NCBI GenBank assembly: GCA_902482185.1
Contig: CABSZR010000105.1
Location: forward strand, 1 to 5,446
Direction: 5' to 3'
Length of the DNA stretch: 5,446 nt
Origin: an uncultured Collinsella sp.
GTDB lineage: Bacteria; Actinomycetota; Coriobacteriia; Coriobacteriales; Coriobacteriaceae
Shown here: positions 1-5,330 of the stretch, piece after piece
How the letters are laid out: each line of letters begins with the position of its first letter
How positions within the stretch are numbered: position 1 is the first letter of the stretch
Translations under genes and position numbers: made by a program
Notes under the pieces: model-generated
Told to the model about the DNA's origin: nothing
What the model saw: the letters and a program-made list of their open reading frames with translations, nothing else
The model's database searches: none

Positions 1-533
1 GCCTCGACCTGCCCGCGCGGCACGGCGTTGACACCGGCGCGGAAAATCTCGGCCAGTACGCCGGCTGCGGCGAGCGCGACGGGAAGCGTGAGCATCCAAA
101 ACGACGGCAGCGCGATCTTGTACTGGGGCAGCACCAAAAAGAAGAAGTAGATAAACAGCAGGCTCGGCACGCCACGGAAGAAGTCGGTAAGCACACGGCA
201 GACCAGCTGCAGCGGCTTGATGTCGCTCGTGCGGCCGAGCATGAGGGCGAGGCCCAGTACCAGCGCGATGGCGCCAGCGGTGAGTGCGACTTTAACGGTG
301 CCCTCAAAGCCGGCAAGCAGGAACTTCCAGGTGGTGAGGTGCGTAAAGAAATACCAATAGTGGACCGAAAGCTGACCGGTCACATAAAAGCGCTGCAACA
401 CGAGGACGACGAGCGCGGCGACGGCAACAAGCGAGATAGCGGTGCCGATGCGAATCTTGGCGCGCATCTTGGGGCCGGGAGCCTCGTAGAGCGCATCGCG
501 CATGGTGAGCGCGGAGGTGGAGTGCTTGCTCAT
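1..533 (-). CDS. Polar amino acid ABC transporter permease, C-terminus cut by window edge
   Basis: This is an inner-membrane permease subunit of an ABC importer for polar amino acids (the His/Glu/Gln/Arg/opine permease family). 177 codons are visible, with no stop before the window edge. A basic cytoplasmic N-terminus is followed by a membrane segment at about residues 30-47, then further hydrophobic segments at about 75-99, 121-136 and 145-162. FFRGVP (118-123) is the family's conserved loop. The frame ends inside AEIFRAGVNAVPRGQVE (161-177), the start of the EAA loop that docks on the ATPase; the rest of that loop is missing. The extra N-terminal membrane segment is a known variation among glutamate-type permeases. 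The ATG overlaps the stop of the upstream permease as ATGA, and AAGGTGAGG (542-550) lies 8 nt before it, so the two are probably translationally coupled. It should pair with that permease as a heterodimer. The ligand cannot be read from the sequence. Confidence 0.93.
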   Translation of the reverse strand, partial: MSKHSTSALTMRDALYEAPGPKMRAKIRIGTAISLVAVAALVVLVLQRFYVTGQLSVHYWYFFTHLTTWKFLLAGFEGTVKVALTAGAIALVLGLALMLGRTSDIKPLQLVCRVLTDFFRGVPSLLFIYFFFLVLPQYKIALPSFWMLTLPVALAAAGVLAEIFRAGVNAVPRGQVE

Positions 534-1189
534 CGGAGGATCCTCACCTTCTTATCGATGTAGTTGCCAATGTGGCTCACCACAAAGGCCGTGCCCAGGT
601 AGCCGAGCGCCGAGATAAAGAACGCGGCGACGCCGCCGAGCGAGCGCGTGTTGATGTAGCTCACCACGCCGGTGAGCTCCTGCGGTTTAAGCGGCACCTG
701 GCTGCCGAGCGCGGTGGTGAGCATGACGGCGATAAAGAGGTTCGTCATGGGCAATACGCTTGAGCGCAGTGCCTGCGGAATCACGATCTTGGCGAGGATG
801 CGATTGAAGCTCATGCCCAGCGAGCGGGCGGCTTCGACCTGACCGACGCCGACGGTGTTGATGCCACTCATGAAGTTCTCGGAGCCAAAGGCAGAACCCA
901 AGAGCACTGTGGCGACGATAACGCAGGTACGGTAGGGCAGGACGACCTTGAGCGGCGGCAGCGCGTAGACGACGATGATAAGCAGCGCGATGCCGGGGAT
1001 GTTACGGAAGACCTGGACATACAGGTCGCCAAAGACGCGCAGCGGCTTGAGCGGCGACACGCGCATCACGGTGACGGCGACGGCCAGCACCATGGCGATG
1101 GCAAACGACTCAAGCGTCATGCCCCAGGTTGCTAGCAGCGCGTCGATATAGTTCTGGCCATAGAGCGACCAGAGCTCGGAGAGACTCAT
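530..1189 (-). CDS. Polar amino acid ABC transporter permease
   Basis: This 219-residue permease is a normal length for the polar amino acid importer family. Hydrophobic segments lie at about residues 25-43, 64-80, 88-104, 147-163 and 184-206, consistent with about five membrane spans. FRNIP (61-65) is the family's conserved loop. The complete EAA loop starts at E119-A120-A121, with G125 and I137-P138 at the expected spacing; this cytoplasmic helix contacts the ATPase. The usual AEI-F/V-RGGI stretch before it reads GSENFMSGI (102-110), a modest divergence. The start is well supported: GGGAGGT (1194-1200) lies 4 nt upstream of the ATG. It is the second gene of the operon, after the binding protein and an intergenic hairpin, and its TGA overlaps the next permease's ATG. 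It probably forms a heterodimeric channel with that gene's product. Glutamate/aspartate or glutamine are plausible substrates, but this is not proven. Confidence 0.95.
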   Translation of the reverse strand: MSLSELWSLYGQNYIDALLATWGMTLESFAIAMVLAVAVTVMRVSPLKPLRVFGDLYVQVFRNIPGIALLIIVVYALPPLKVVLPYRTCVIVATVLLGSAFGSENFMSGINTVGVGQVEAARSLGMSFNRILAKIVIPQALRSSVLPMTNLFIAVMLTTALGSQVPLKPQELTGVVSYINTRSLGGVAAFFISALGYLGTAFVVSHIGNYIDKKVRILR

Positions 1190-1213
1190 GCGGACCTCCC
1201 GCCGATAAGGAAA

Positions 1214-1239
1214 GGGGCTCCCGTGTGTACGGAAGCCCC
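1214..1239 (-). terminator. Intercistronic hairpin, probable partial terminator or mRNA stabiliser
   Basis: An inverted repeat pairs 1214-1224 with 1229-1239: an 11-bp stem with one C/A mismatch and a 4-nt loop. Read in the direction of the operon (minus strand), the stem is followed by TTTCCTTATC, a short and imperfect U-run. It lies downstream of the binding-protein stop and only about 13 nt before the ribosome site of the first permease. In ABC importer operons such hairpins commonly act as leaky terminators or 3'-end stabilisers that keep the binding protein in excess over the membrane subunits. The weak U-run suggests attenuation, not full termination. Confidence 0.7.
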
Positions 1240-1264
1240 GACAACTCAGTGAGGAAACAGTTTA

Positions 1265-1308
1265 CCGCAATAAAGCGCATCATGCGTTTCCGTATGGTTT
1301 CGTTGCGG
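1265..1308 (-). other. Possible folded segment in the binding-protein/permease gap
   Basis: CCGCAA (1265-1270) and TTGCGG (1303-1308) are exact reverse complements. They enclose a near-palindrome, AAAGCGCAT (1272-1280) facing ATGCGTTT (1282-1289), so the transcript could fold into a second structure upstream of the stronger hairpin at 1214-1239. The stems are short and the inner one would have to lose pairs to open a loop. It could be a 3'-untranslated structure of the binding-protein message or chance. Confidence 0.25.
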
Positions 1309-1327
1309 CCGTTACCAGGCTCGCTGC

Positions 1328-2323
1328 CTAGGCGCCGATCTCGGGCAGCTCGGGAACATTGGTGTCGCCCGTACGGTCGCCGATGCAGATCTGCCACAGC
1401 TCGGTCCAGGTGCCATCGTCCTCGATCTTCTTAAGGAAGTCGTTGACAAAGGCGACGCCGTCGGAATCGAGCGGCAGACCGATGCCATAGGGCTCCTTGC
1501 TGCCGAAGGGCTTGCCGGCAATCTTGTACTTGCCGGGCTCGCGGACCAGGGCGCTCTGCTGCATGTTGTTGTCGATGACGTAGGCGTCAACACGACCCTG
1601 CTGGAGTGCCTGGCGGGCCTCCTCGTCGGTCTTGAACTCCTGCTGGCTGGCCTTGGGGGCGAACTCCTCCAGGATGGCGGGACCGTTGGAGCCGGACTGG
1701 ACGGCGACGTTCTTGTCGGCAAGGTCGTCGACGCTCTTGATGTCGTCGTTATCGGCGAGCACCAGGATGGCCTGCTGGGTGTAGTAGTAGGGGCCGGCGA
1801 AGGAGACGAGCTTCTTGCGCTCGTCGGTAATGGTGTAGGTGGCAAAGACAGCGTCGACCTGGCCGTTCTGCAGGACGGACTCACGCGTGTCCGAGGTCAC
1901 CTGGGTGATCTCGACCTTGTTCTCGCCCAGAATGTAGTTGGACAGGAGCTGTGCGATGCCGGCGTCGAAGCCGCGGGTCTGACCGTCTTTCTCGTTGAGG
2001 AGGGAGAAGAGCGTGGAGGTCTGAACGCCACCGATCTTAAAGACGCCGGCGTCCTTGACGGCCGTCGCCCAGGTGCTGGCGGCGATGGCGTCGTCATCGG
2101 CCTTGGGGCCGTCGTTGACGAGCTTGTCGAATGCCTTGGCGTCGAGCGTGGTGGAAGCCTCGGTATCATTGGAGCTCTTGGAGGAGCCGGCGGCGGAACC
2201 CTTGTCGGCCTCGGCGCTGGTGTCGGAGCAGCCGGCAAGACCAAGGCCGGCGACGGTTGCGAAGGTGGCGGCAACGAAGCCGCGGCGGTCGAGAACGACC
2301 TGCTGGGAGAGGTTCTTGCTCAT
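1328..2323 (-). CDS. Tat-exported lipoprotein, polar amino acid ABC transporter substrate-binding protein
   Basis: This is the 331-residue extracytoplasmic receptor of the importer (solute-binding protein family 3). The N-terminus has a twin-arginine signal, DRRGFV (12-17), then a hydrophobic stretch and the lipobox LAGC (29-32), so it should be exported folded by Tat and lipid-anchored at C32. A Ser/Ala/Glu/Thr-rich linker runs to about residue 58. Family motifs follow: RGFDAGIAQLL (117-127); the signature from L151 through TITDERKK (164-171) to FAGPYY (175-180), where R169 corresponds to the arginine that binds the ligand carboxylate in this family; GSNGPAILEEF (211-221); VDAYVIDN (245-252); and KEPYGIGLPLDS (276-287). 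The start is supported by GAAAGGTG (2331-2338), 7 nt upstream. It is the first gene of the operon, with its own promoter at 2367-2396. Glutamate or a related amino acid is the likely ligand, inferred from family resemblance only. Confidence 0.95.
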   Translation of the reverse strand: MSKNLSQQVVLDRRGFVAATFATVAGLGLAGCSDTSAEADKGSAAGSSKSSNDTEASTTLDAKAFDKLVNDGPKADDDAIAASTWATAVKDAGVFKIGGVQTSTLFSLLNEKDGQTRGFDAGIAQLLSNYILGENKVEITQVTSDTRESVLQNGQVDAVFATYTITDERKKLVSFAGPYYYTQQAILVLADNDDIKSVDDLADKNVAVQSGSNGPAILEEFAPKASQQEFKTDEEARQALQQGRVDAYVIDNNMQQSALVREPGKYKIAGKPFGSKEPYGIGLPLDSDGVAFVNDFLKKIEDDGTWTELWQICIGDRTGDTNVPELPEIGA

Positions 2324-2366
2324 GGTAGAACACCTTTCTCAATAAAATCCCTAGCGGTTGAGTAGA

Positions 2367-2396
2367 GTTATACCCTATCGCGCTCAAATGGGTCAA
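2367..2396 (-). promoter_or_regulatory. Probable sigma-A promoter of the amino acid importer operon
   Basis: On the minus strand, TTGACC (2391-2396) and TATAAC (2367-2372) are separated by 18 nt. They match the housekeeping -35 (TTGACA) and -10 (TATAAT) boxes at five and five of six positions. The predicted transcription start near 2360 leaves a leader of about 36 nt before the binding-protein ATG. No clear operator is visible; the short GGTA/TACC dyad at 2430-2441 upstream of the -35 box is too small to call. Confidence 0.7.
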
Positions 2397-2442
2397 CACG
2401 AAATAACTCAGAAACATACTTACCTTATGGGTAATTCTACCT

Positions 2443-2470
2443 ACCAAAAAGGGACAGGCACCTTTGTGGT
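2443..2470. repeat. Short REP-like hairpin with GGGACAGGCACC core
   Basis: The inverted repeat pairs 2443-2452 with 2461-2470 (9 of 10 positions) around an 8-nt loop. On the minus strand it reads AAAGGTGCCTGTCCCTTTTT across the element. I associate this 'GTGCCTGTCCC' core, from memory, with dispersed intergenic repeats in Coriobacteria and some other phyla, but cannot check that here. It lies about 50 bp upstream of the importer -35 box, outside any gene. Confidence 0.55.
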
Positions 2471-2506
2471 GGTTCTGGCCGGTGCAGCGGCATGCCTTAC
2501 TGTTCT

Positions 2507-2563
2507 GTCTCAATCTGTAACATCTGCAGCCGTTTTTGCCGAGTAACTGTTACAGATCGAGAT
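2507..2563. repeat. Hairpin module 1 of the array
   Basis: Left arm 2507-2522 pairs with right arm 2548-2563. One mismatch (A2512 against C2558) and one terminal G-T wobble interrupt an otherwise complete 16-position stem. It is the weakest of the three on the stem base. Confidence 0.85.
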
Positions 2564-2586
2564 TTTCTCTTCAGGGGAATTCGAAT

Positions 2587-2643
2587 GTCTCAATCTGTAA
2601 CATCTGGACGGCCAAAAGGTCTCTATCTGTTACAGATTGAGAC
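2587..2643. repeat. Hairpin module 2 of the array
   Basis: Left arm 2587-2602 pairs perfectly with right arm 2628-2643, and T2586-A2644 extends it to 17 bp. The right half also contains the palindrome ATCTGTTACAGAT (2625-2637). The 25-nt loop holds GGCCAAAAGGTC, which could form a small inner hairpin with one G-T pair. Confidence 0.88.
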
Positions 2644-2667
2644 AAAGGTCAGGGACTAAGACGTCTT

Positions 2668-2725
2668 GTCTCGATCTGTAACAGTTAGACGGGAATTCGG
2701 GCCCTAGATGTTACGGATCGAGATA
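2668..2725. repeat. Hairpin module 3 of the array
   Basis: The stem runs 2666-2683 against 2709-2726, 18 pairs including two G-T wobbles. The pair G2673-C2719 replaces the A-T pair of module 2 at the same stem position. Such a compensatory change suggests the fold, not only the motif, has been kept. The module ends 17 bp before the dxs terminator. Confidence 0.85.
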
Positions 2726-2742
2726 ATTGAGCTGTGAAAACA

Positions 2743-2779
2743 AAAACCTCCGCAGGGGTGCTTCCCTTGCGGAGGTTTT
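2743..2779 (-). terminator. Rho-independent terminator of the dxs-family gene
   Basis: AAAACCTCCGCA (2743-2754) is the exact reverse complement of 2768-2779, a perfect 12-bp stem around a 13-nt loop that can pair further with a bulge. In the minus-strand transcript the right arm runs into TTTTTGTTTTC, a good U-tract. It begins 1 nt after the TAA at 2781-2783, so it is clearly the terminator of that gene and isolates the importer operon from read-through. Confidence 0.93.
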
Positions 2780-2780
2780 C

Positions 2781-4562
2781 TTACTCGTTGAGTAGTCTCA
2801 CGGCTTCGGCGGCCATATTCTCGACCGTCATGCCGTTCTGCGCGAGCAGTTCGTTGGGGTCGTAGCGGTCGGGGAAGCCCTTGGCGACGCCGAAGGTACG
2901 CGTACGCAACGGCGTGCATGCCAGATAGCACGCCACGCGTTCGCCCCAGCCGCCGTCCAAGATGCCGTCCTCGAGGGTGATGACAACGCGATGCTCGGCG
3001 GCAAGACTGTCGAGGAACTCGCGGTCAAGCTCGGTTGCAAAGCGCGGGTTGACGAGCGTGGCCTCGATGCCGTACTCGGCAGCCAAGCGGTTTGCCACGC
3101 GCTCGCCCAGCTCAAAGAAATCACCAAGCGCAAGCACGGCCACATCGCGGCCCTGACGTACGACGTTGTAGCGCGCGACGCCGTAATCGGTGCCCTCGGC
3201 GGGCGCCAGATCGGGACGGCTTACCAGGCCGATGCCCGGTACGCGGATCGCCACGGGATGCTCGCGGTGGTCGAGCGACCAGCTCAGCATGGACAGATAT
3301 TCCTCCATGCAGGCCGGCGCCAAGTAGTGCATGTTGGGAAGACCGCCCAGCATGGAAATATCAAAGAACGAGAGGTGCGTCTCGGACGTGGTGCCAAAGA
3401 TTGATGCACCAAACACCAAAATGGTTGCGGGGGCGTCGTTAAGGCACAGGTCGTGCCACAGCTCGTCGTAGGCGCGCTGCAAAAACGTACCGTACACACC
3501 AAAGACTGGCTTGGCGCCCGAGCGCGCAAGCGCGGTGGCAAAGGTCACGGCGTGTTCCTCGGCAATGCCCACATCGACGAACTGTTTGCCGGCGGCAGCG
3601 CGAAGCTCGGGCGTAAAGCCCATGATGTAGGGTGTGGCGGCCGTGATGCCCACGACCTGCGGATCGCGCTTGATGGCAGCGCTGAGCGCCTCGCCCGTAA
3701 TGTCGGCATAGGTGCGCGGCGCAGGCTCGCTCGGATGGCCCGGGCAGAGCTTGCGTCCAGTTGCCATGTCAAACGGACCCACGTGATGCCAGTGTTCGGG
3801 GTCGCTCTGGGCCGGCTCAAAGCCCTTGCCCTTGGCGGTGGAGACGTGCAGCACGATGGGGTGATCGATATCGCGCAGTTCCTGCAGCGCGTCGACTAGG
3901 GCCAACACGTCGTTACCGGCGTCCAGATAGCGGTAGTCGAGCCCTATCGCGCTGAAAACGTTGCGCTCACAGGTGCCGTTGCTGGCGCGCAGCTCGGCCA
4001 GATTGCGATACAGGCCGCCATGGTTCTCGGCAATGGACTGGTCGTTATCGTTGACGATGATGATCAGGTTGCTATCGAGTTCGGCGGCATTGTTAAAGCC
4101 CTCAAACGCCAGGCCGCCCGAAAGCGATCCGTCGCCAATGATGGTGATGACGTTGTACGCATCGCCCGCCAGGTCACGAGCGTGCGCCAGGCCGCAGCCC
4201 AGGCTCACCGAGGTCGAGGTGTGGCCCATGGCGAACAGGTCGTGCTCGGACTCGTCGGGATTGGCAAAGCCAGAGGCCTCGCCATAACGCTCCGGATCGA
4301 TATAGGTGTACGCGCGCCCGGTCAGCGCCTTGTGGGCGTAGGTCTGGTGCGAAACGTCAAAGACAATCTTGTCGATAGGGGAGTTAAACACGCGATGAAG
4401 CGCAACCGTAAGCTCAACGACGCCCAGGTTGGGGGCAACGTGCCCGCCGACGGCGGCGGAGCTTTCGAGGATGGCGTGGCGAATCTCGTCGCAGAGCTGC
4501 GGGAGCTCGGCACGATTAAGAGCCTTGACGTCCTCGGGCGTTGTCGTTTGCGTAAGCAGCAT
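2781..4562 (-). CDS. dxs: 1-deoxy-D-xylulose-5-phosphate synthase family protein, short divergent form
   Basis: This is a 593-residue TPP-dependent enzyme of the DXS family, which condenses pyruvate and glyceraldehyde 3-phosphate to DXP for isoprenoid, thiamine and pyridoxal synthesis. Recognisable features are GGH (39-41), matching E. coli H49; GH (113-114); the TPP/Mg motif GDG (143-145) with N173, matching D152 and N181; H259, matching H299; catalytic E335, matching E370; Y357, matching Y392; and H396, matching H431. About 30 residues are missing after N173, compared with the mobile loop of E. coli DXS, which explains the shorter length. Both phosphate-anchoring arginines are absent (R420 is G385, R478 is G443), and D427 is T392. 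It resembles the shorter DXS-like branch of Firmicutes and Actinobacteria. An in-frame TAA 12 nt upstream limits the start to this ATG or a later one; GGAG (4575-4578) lies 12 nt away, which is rather far. It is monocistronic, with its own terminator. DXS activity is plausible but not certain. Confidence 0.9.
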   Translation of the reverse strand: MLLTQTTTPEDVKALNRAELPQLCDEIRHAILESSAAVGGHVAPNLGVVELTVALHRVFNSPIDKIVFDVSHQTYAHKALTGRAYTYIDPERYGEASGFANPDESEHDLFAMGHTSTSVSLGCGLAHARDLAGDAYNVITIIGDGSLSGGLAFEGFNNAAELDSNLIIIVNDNDQSIAENHGGLYRNLAELRASNGTCERNVFSAIGLDYRYLDAGNDVLALVDALQELRDIDHPIVLHVSTAKGKGFEPAQSDPEHWHHVGPFDMATGRKLCPGHPSEPAPRTYADITGEALSAAIKRDPQVVGITAATPYIMGFTPELRAAAGKQFVDVGIAEEHAVTFATALARSGAKPVFGVYGTFLQRAYDELWHDLCLNDAPATILVFGASIFGTTSETHLSFFDISMLGGLPNMHYLAPACMEEYLSMLSWSLDHREHPVAIRVPGIGLVSRPDLAPAEGTDYGVARYNVVRQGRDVAVLALGDFFELGERVANRLAAEYGIEATLVNPRFATELDREFLDSLAAEHRVVITLEDGILDGGWGERVACYLACTPLRTRTFGVAKGFPDRYDPNELLAQNGMTVENMAAEAVRLLNE

Positions 4563-4587
4563 CGTTGTGGGTTACTCCATGCGAATC

Positions 4588-4614
4588 GTGCGCCGGCACT
4601 CCCTCGGCCGGCAC
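4588..4614 (-). promoter_or_regulatory. Possible 5'-leader hairpin before dxs
   Basis: On the minus strand GTGCCGGC (4607-4614) can pair with GCCGGCGCAC (4588-4597) in an 8-bp GC-rich stem with a 2-nt bulge and a 9-nt loop. It lies just upstream of the GGAG at 4575-4578 of the dxs leader. No U-tract follows, so it is not a terminator in either direction. It might affect translation or may be a chance product of high GC. Confidence 0.3.
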
Positions 4615-4689
4615 AATTGCACAAGACAGTCTCGCACATTTTGGCGTTTGATATGTGACGGCGGCGCGGTAATTCGCCAACTGGTGGGG

Positions 4690-4701
4690 CAAAACGTTTT
4701 G
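4690..4701. promoter_or_regulatory. 12-bp perfect palindrome, candidate operator in divergent intergenic region
   Basis: CAAAACGTTTTG is an exact palindrome with a central CG, the symmetry typical of LacI/PurR-family operators. It lies about 128 bp upstream of the dxs ATG and about 90 bp upstream of the HD-gene ATG, between divergently transcribed genes, a good position to control either. No regulator gene is in the window, and I could not identify convincing promoters for either gene in 4563-4790. A wider weak dyad, TTGGCG (4641-4646) with CGCCAA (4675-4680), lies beside it. Confidence 0.4.
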
Positions 4702-4779
4702 TCCGATGCCATACTGATGTGTTCCATGATGTTTTTATCGATTGTGCACAGGCCGTGGCTTGTCGCCGTGAGTCGCTGG

Positions 4780-4786
4780 AAGGAGG
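4780..4786 (+). promoter_or_regulatory. Ribosome binding site that fixes the HD-gene start
   Basis: AAGGAGG matches the 16S anti-Shine-Dalgarno strongly and stands 4 nt before the ATG at 4791. It decides for this start over an in-frame ATG at 4719, which has no ribosome site and would add 24 residues unrelated to the HD fold. Confidence 0.85.
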
Positions 4787-4790
4787 CAGC

Positions 4791-5327
4791 ATGTCCGATA
4801 CCGTTCGTGCCGAGAAAATCGCGCACGAGGTCGACTATGCCGCCCGCCAGCTGGCCCAGGCGGGCCGCTTGGACCTGACGCACGAGTTTATCCAGCATGG
4901 CGACGTGACGGTCTATGCACATGTGACCTCGGTGGCGCGGGCAAGTCTGTCCTTTGCCGAGCGCCTGAGCCGCGTCGGTGTCTCGGTCGACCGTGCCTCG
5001 TTGCTGCGCGGAGCCCTGTTACACGATTATTTTCTCTATGACTGGCACGATCCCGACCCGAGCCATCGACTGCACGGATTCCGGCATCCATTTTTTGCTC
5101 TGGCGCGTGCCGAGGAAGATTTTGAGCTGACGTCGCGCGAACGGAATATTATCGTGCGGCATATGTTTCCGCTGGTGCCGGTGCCGCCGACGTGTCGCGA
5201 GGCATGGATTGTGTGCCTGGCAGATAAATGGTGCGCGCTGCGCGAGACGGTCGCCGGCCGCCTGCCGCGCAAGGACGAGGCAGACGATGGCGTGAGTAAA
5301 GCATCGAGCGAGAAGAGGAGAGGGTAG
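4791..5327 (+). CDS. HD-domain protein, putative metal-dependent phosphohydrolase
   Basis: This is a 178-residue soluble protein with an HD-superfamily fold; no signal peptide or membrane segment is visible. The candidate metal ligands are H44 (VYAHV), H78-D79 (LLHDYFLYDWH), H99 (GFRHP), H124 (VRHMFP) and D145 (CLADKWCA). This H...HD...H...H...D set resembles that of dinuclear HD hydrolases such as YqeK, which cleave phosphate esters or nucleotides. The motifs HDYFLYDWH, GFRHP and RHMFPL match, from memory, a widespread uncharacterised HD family of about 170 residues in Firmicutes and Actinobacteria. The C-terminal 20 residues are charged and likely disordered. The gene for a CmpB-like membrane protein begins 3 nt after the TAG, so the two probably form an operon, a pairing I recall from other Gram-positive genomes. 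The substrate is unknown. Confidence 0.88.
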   Translation: MSDTVRAEKIAHEVDYAARQLAQAGRLDLTHEFIQHGDVTVYAHVTSVARASLSFAERLSRVGVSVDRASLLRGALLHDYFLYDWHDPDPSHRLHGFRHPFFALARAEEDFELTSRERNIIVRHMFPLVPVPPTCREAWIVCLADKWCALRETVAGRLPRKDEADDGVSKASSEKRRG

Positions 5328-5330
5328 ACG

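Larger units (their letters stand above)
2507..2725. repeat. Array of six 18-bp motifs forming three hairpin modules
   Basis: The motif GTCTCRATCTGTAACAKYT occurs six times in strictly alternating orientation. The 10-bp cores ATCTGTAACA lie at 2513-2522 (+), 2548-2557 (-), 2593-2602 (+), 2628-2637 (-), 2674-2683 (+) and 2709-2718 (-). Core centres are spaced 35, 45, 35, 46 and 35 bp, so the region is three inverted-repeat modules with a period of 80-81 bp, each with exactly 25 nt between facing cores. The stems are conserved while the loops and spacers are not. No coding frame, CRISPR-like direct repeat or transposase is present. It fills the gap between the dxs terminator and the importer promoter. 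It may be a BIME/REP-like or MITE-like element, or a cluster of protein-binding sites. Confidence 0.9.

Noticed and set aside
536..545. GAGGATCCTC palindrome near the start of the second permease
   Set aside because: As a hairpin it gives only 3 bp around a 4-nt loop, and its bases serve the ribosome site and coding sequence. It is too weak to call a regulatory structure.
1312..1884. Minus-strand frame of 190 residues inside the binding-protein gene
   Set aside because: The composition is dominated by Ser, Pro, Arg and Thr, typical of a frame-shifted reading of a GC-rich gene; the overlapping frame has clear family motifs.
2358..2546. Small plus-strand reading frame with a hydrophobic stretch (62 residues)
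   Set aside because: It begins at a TTG without a ribosome site, runs through the importer promoter and both repeat elements, and ends inside the array. It is most likely chance.
2507..2725. CRISPR array
   Set aside because: The repeats are 18 bp, alternate in orientation and fall in pairs with 25-nt loops; a CRISPR array has direct repeats with unique spacers, and no cas genes are present.
4020..4658. Long plus-strand frame antisense to dxs (212 residues)
   Set aside because: It is a GC-rich shadow of the dxs-family gene, with an arginine/alanine/valine-rich composition, no ribosome site and no recognisable domain.
4719..4790. Upstream in-frame ATG extending the HD protein by 24 residues
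   Set aside because: There is no ribosome site before 4719, whereas AAGGAGG sits directly before the ATG at 4791.
4563..4790. Promoters for dxs and the HD gene
   Set aside because: Candidate boxes such as TTGGCG with CATATC on the minus strand have a 19-nt spacer and poor matches, and nothing better was found on the plus strand, so none is reported.
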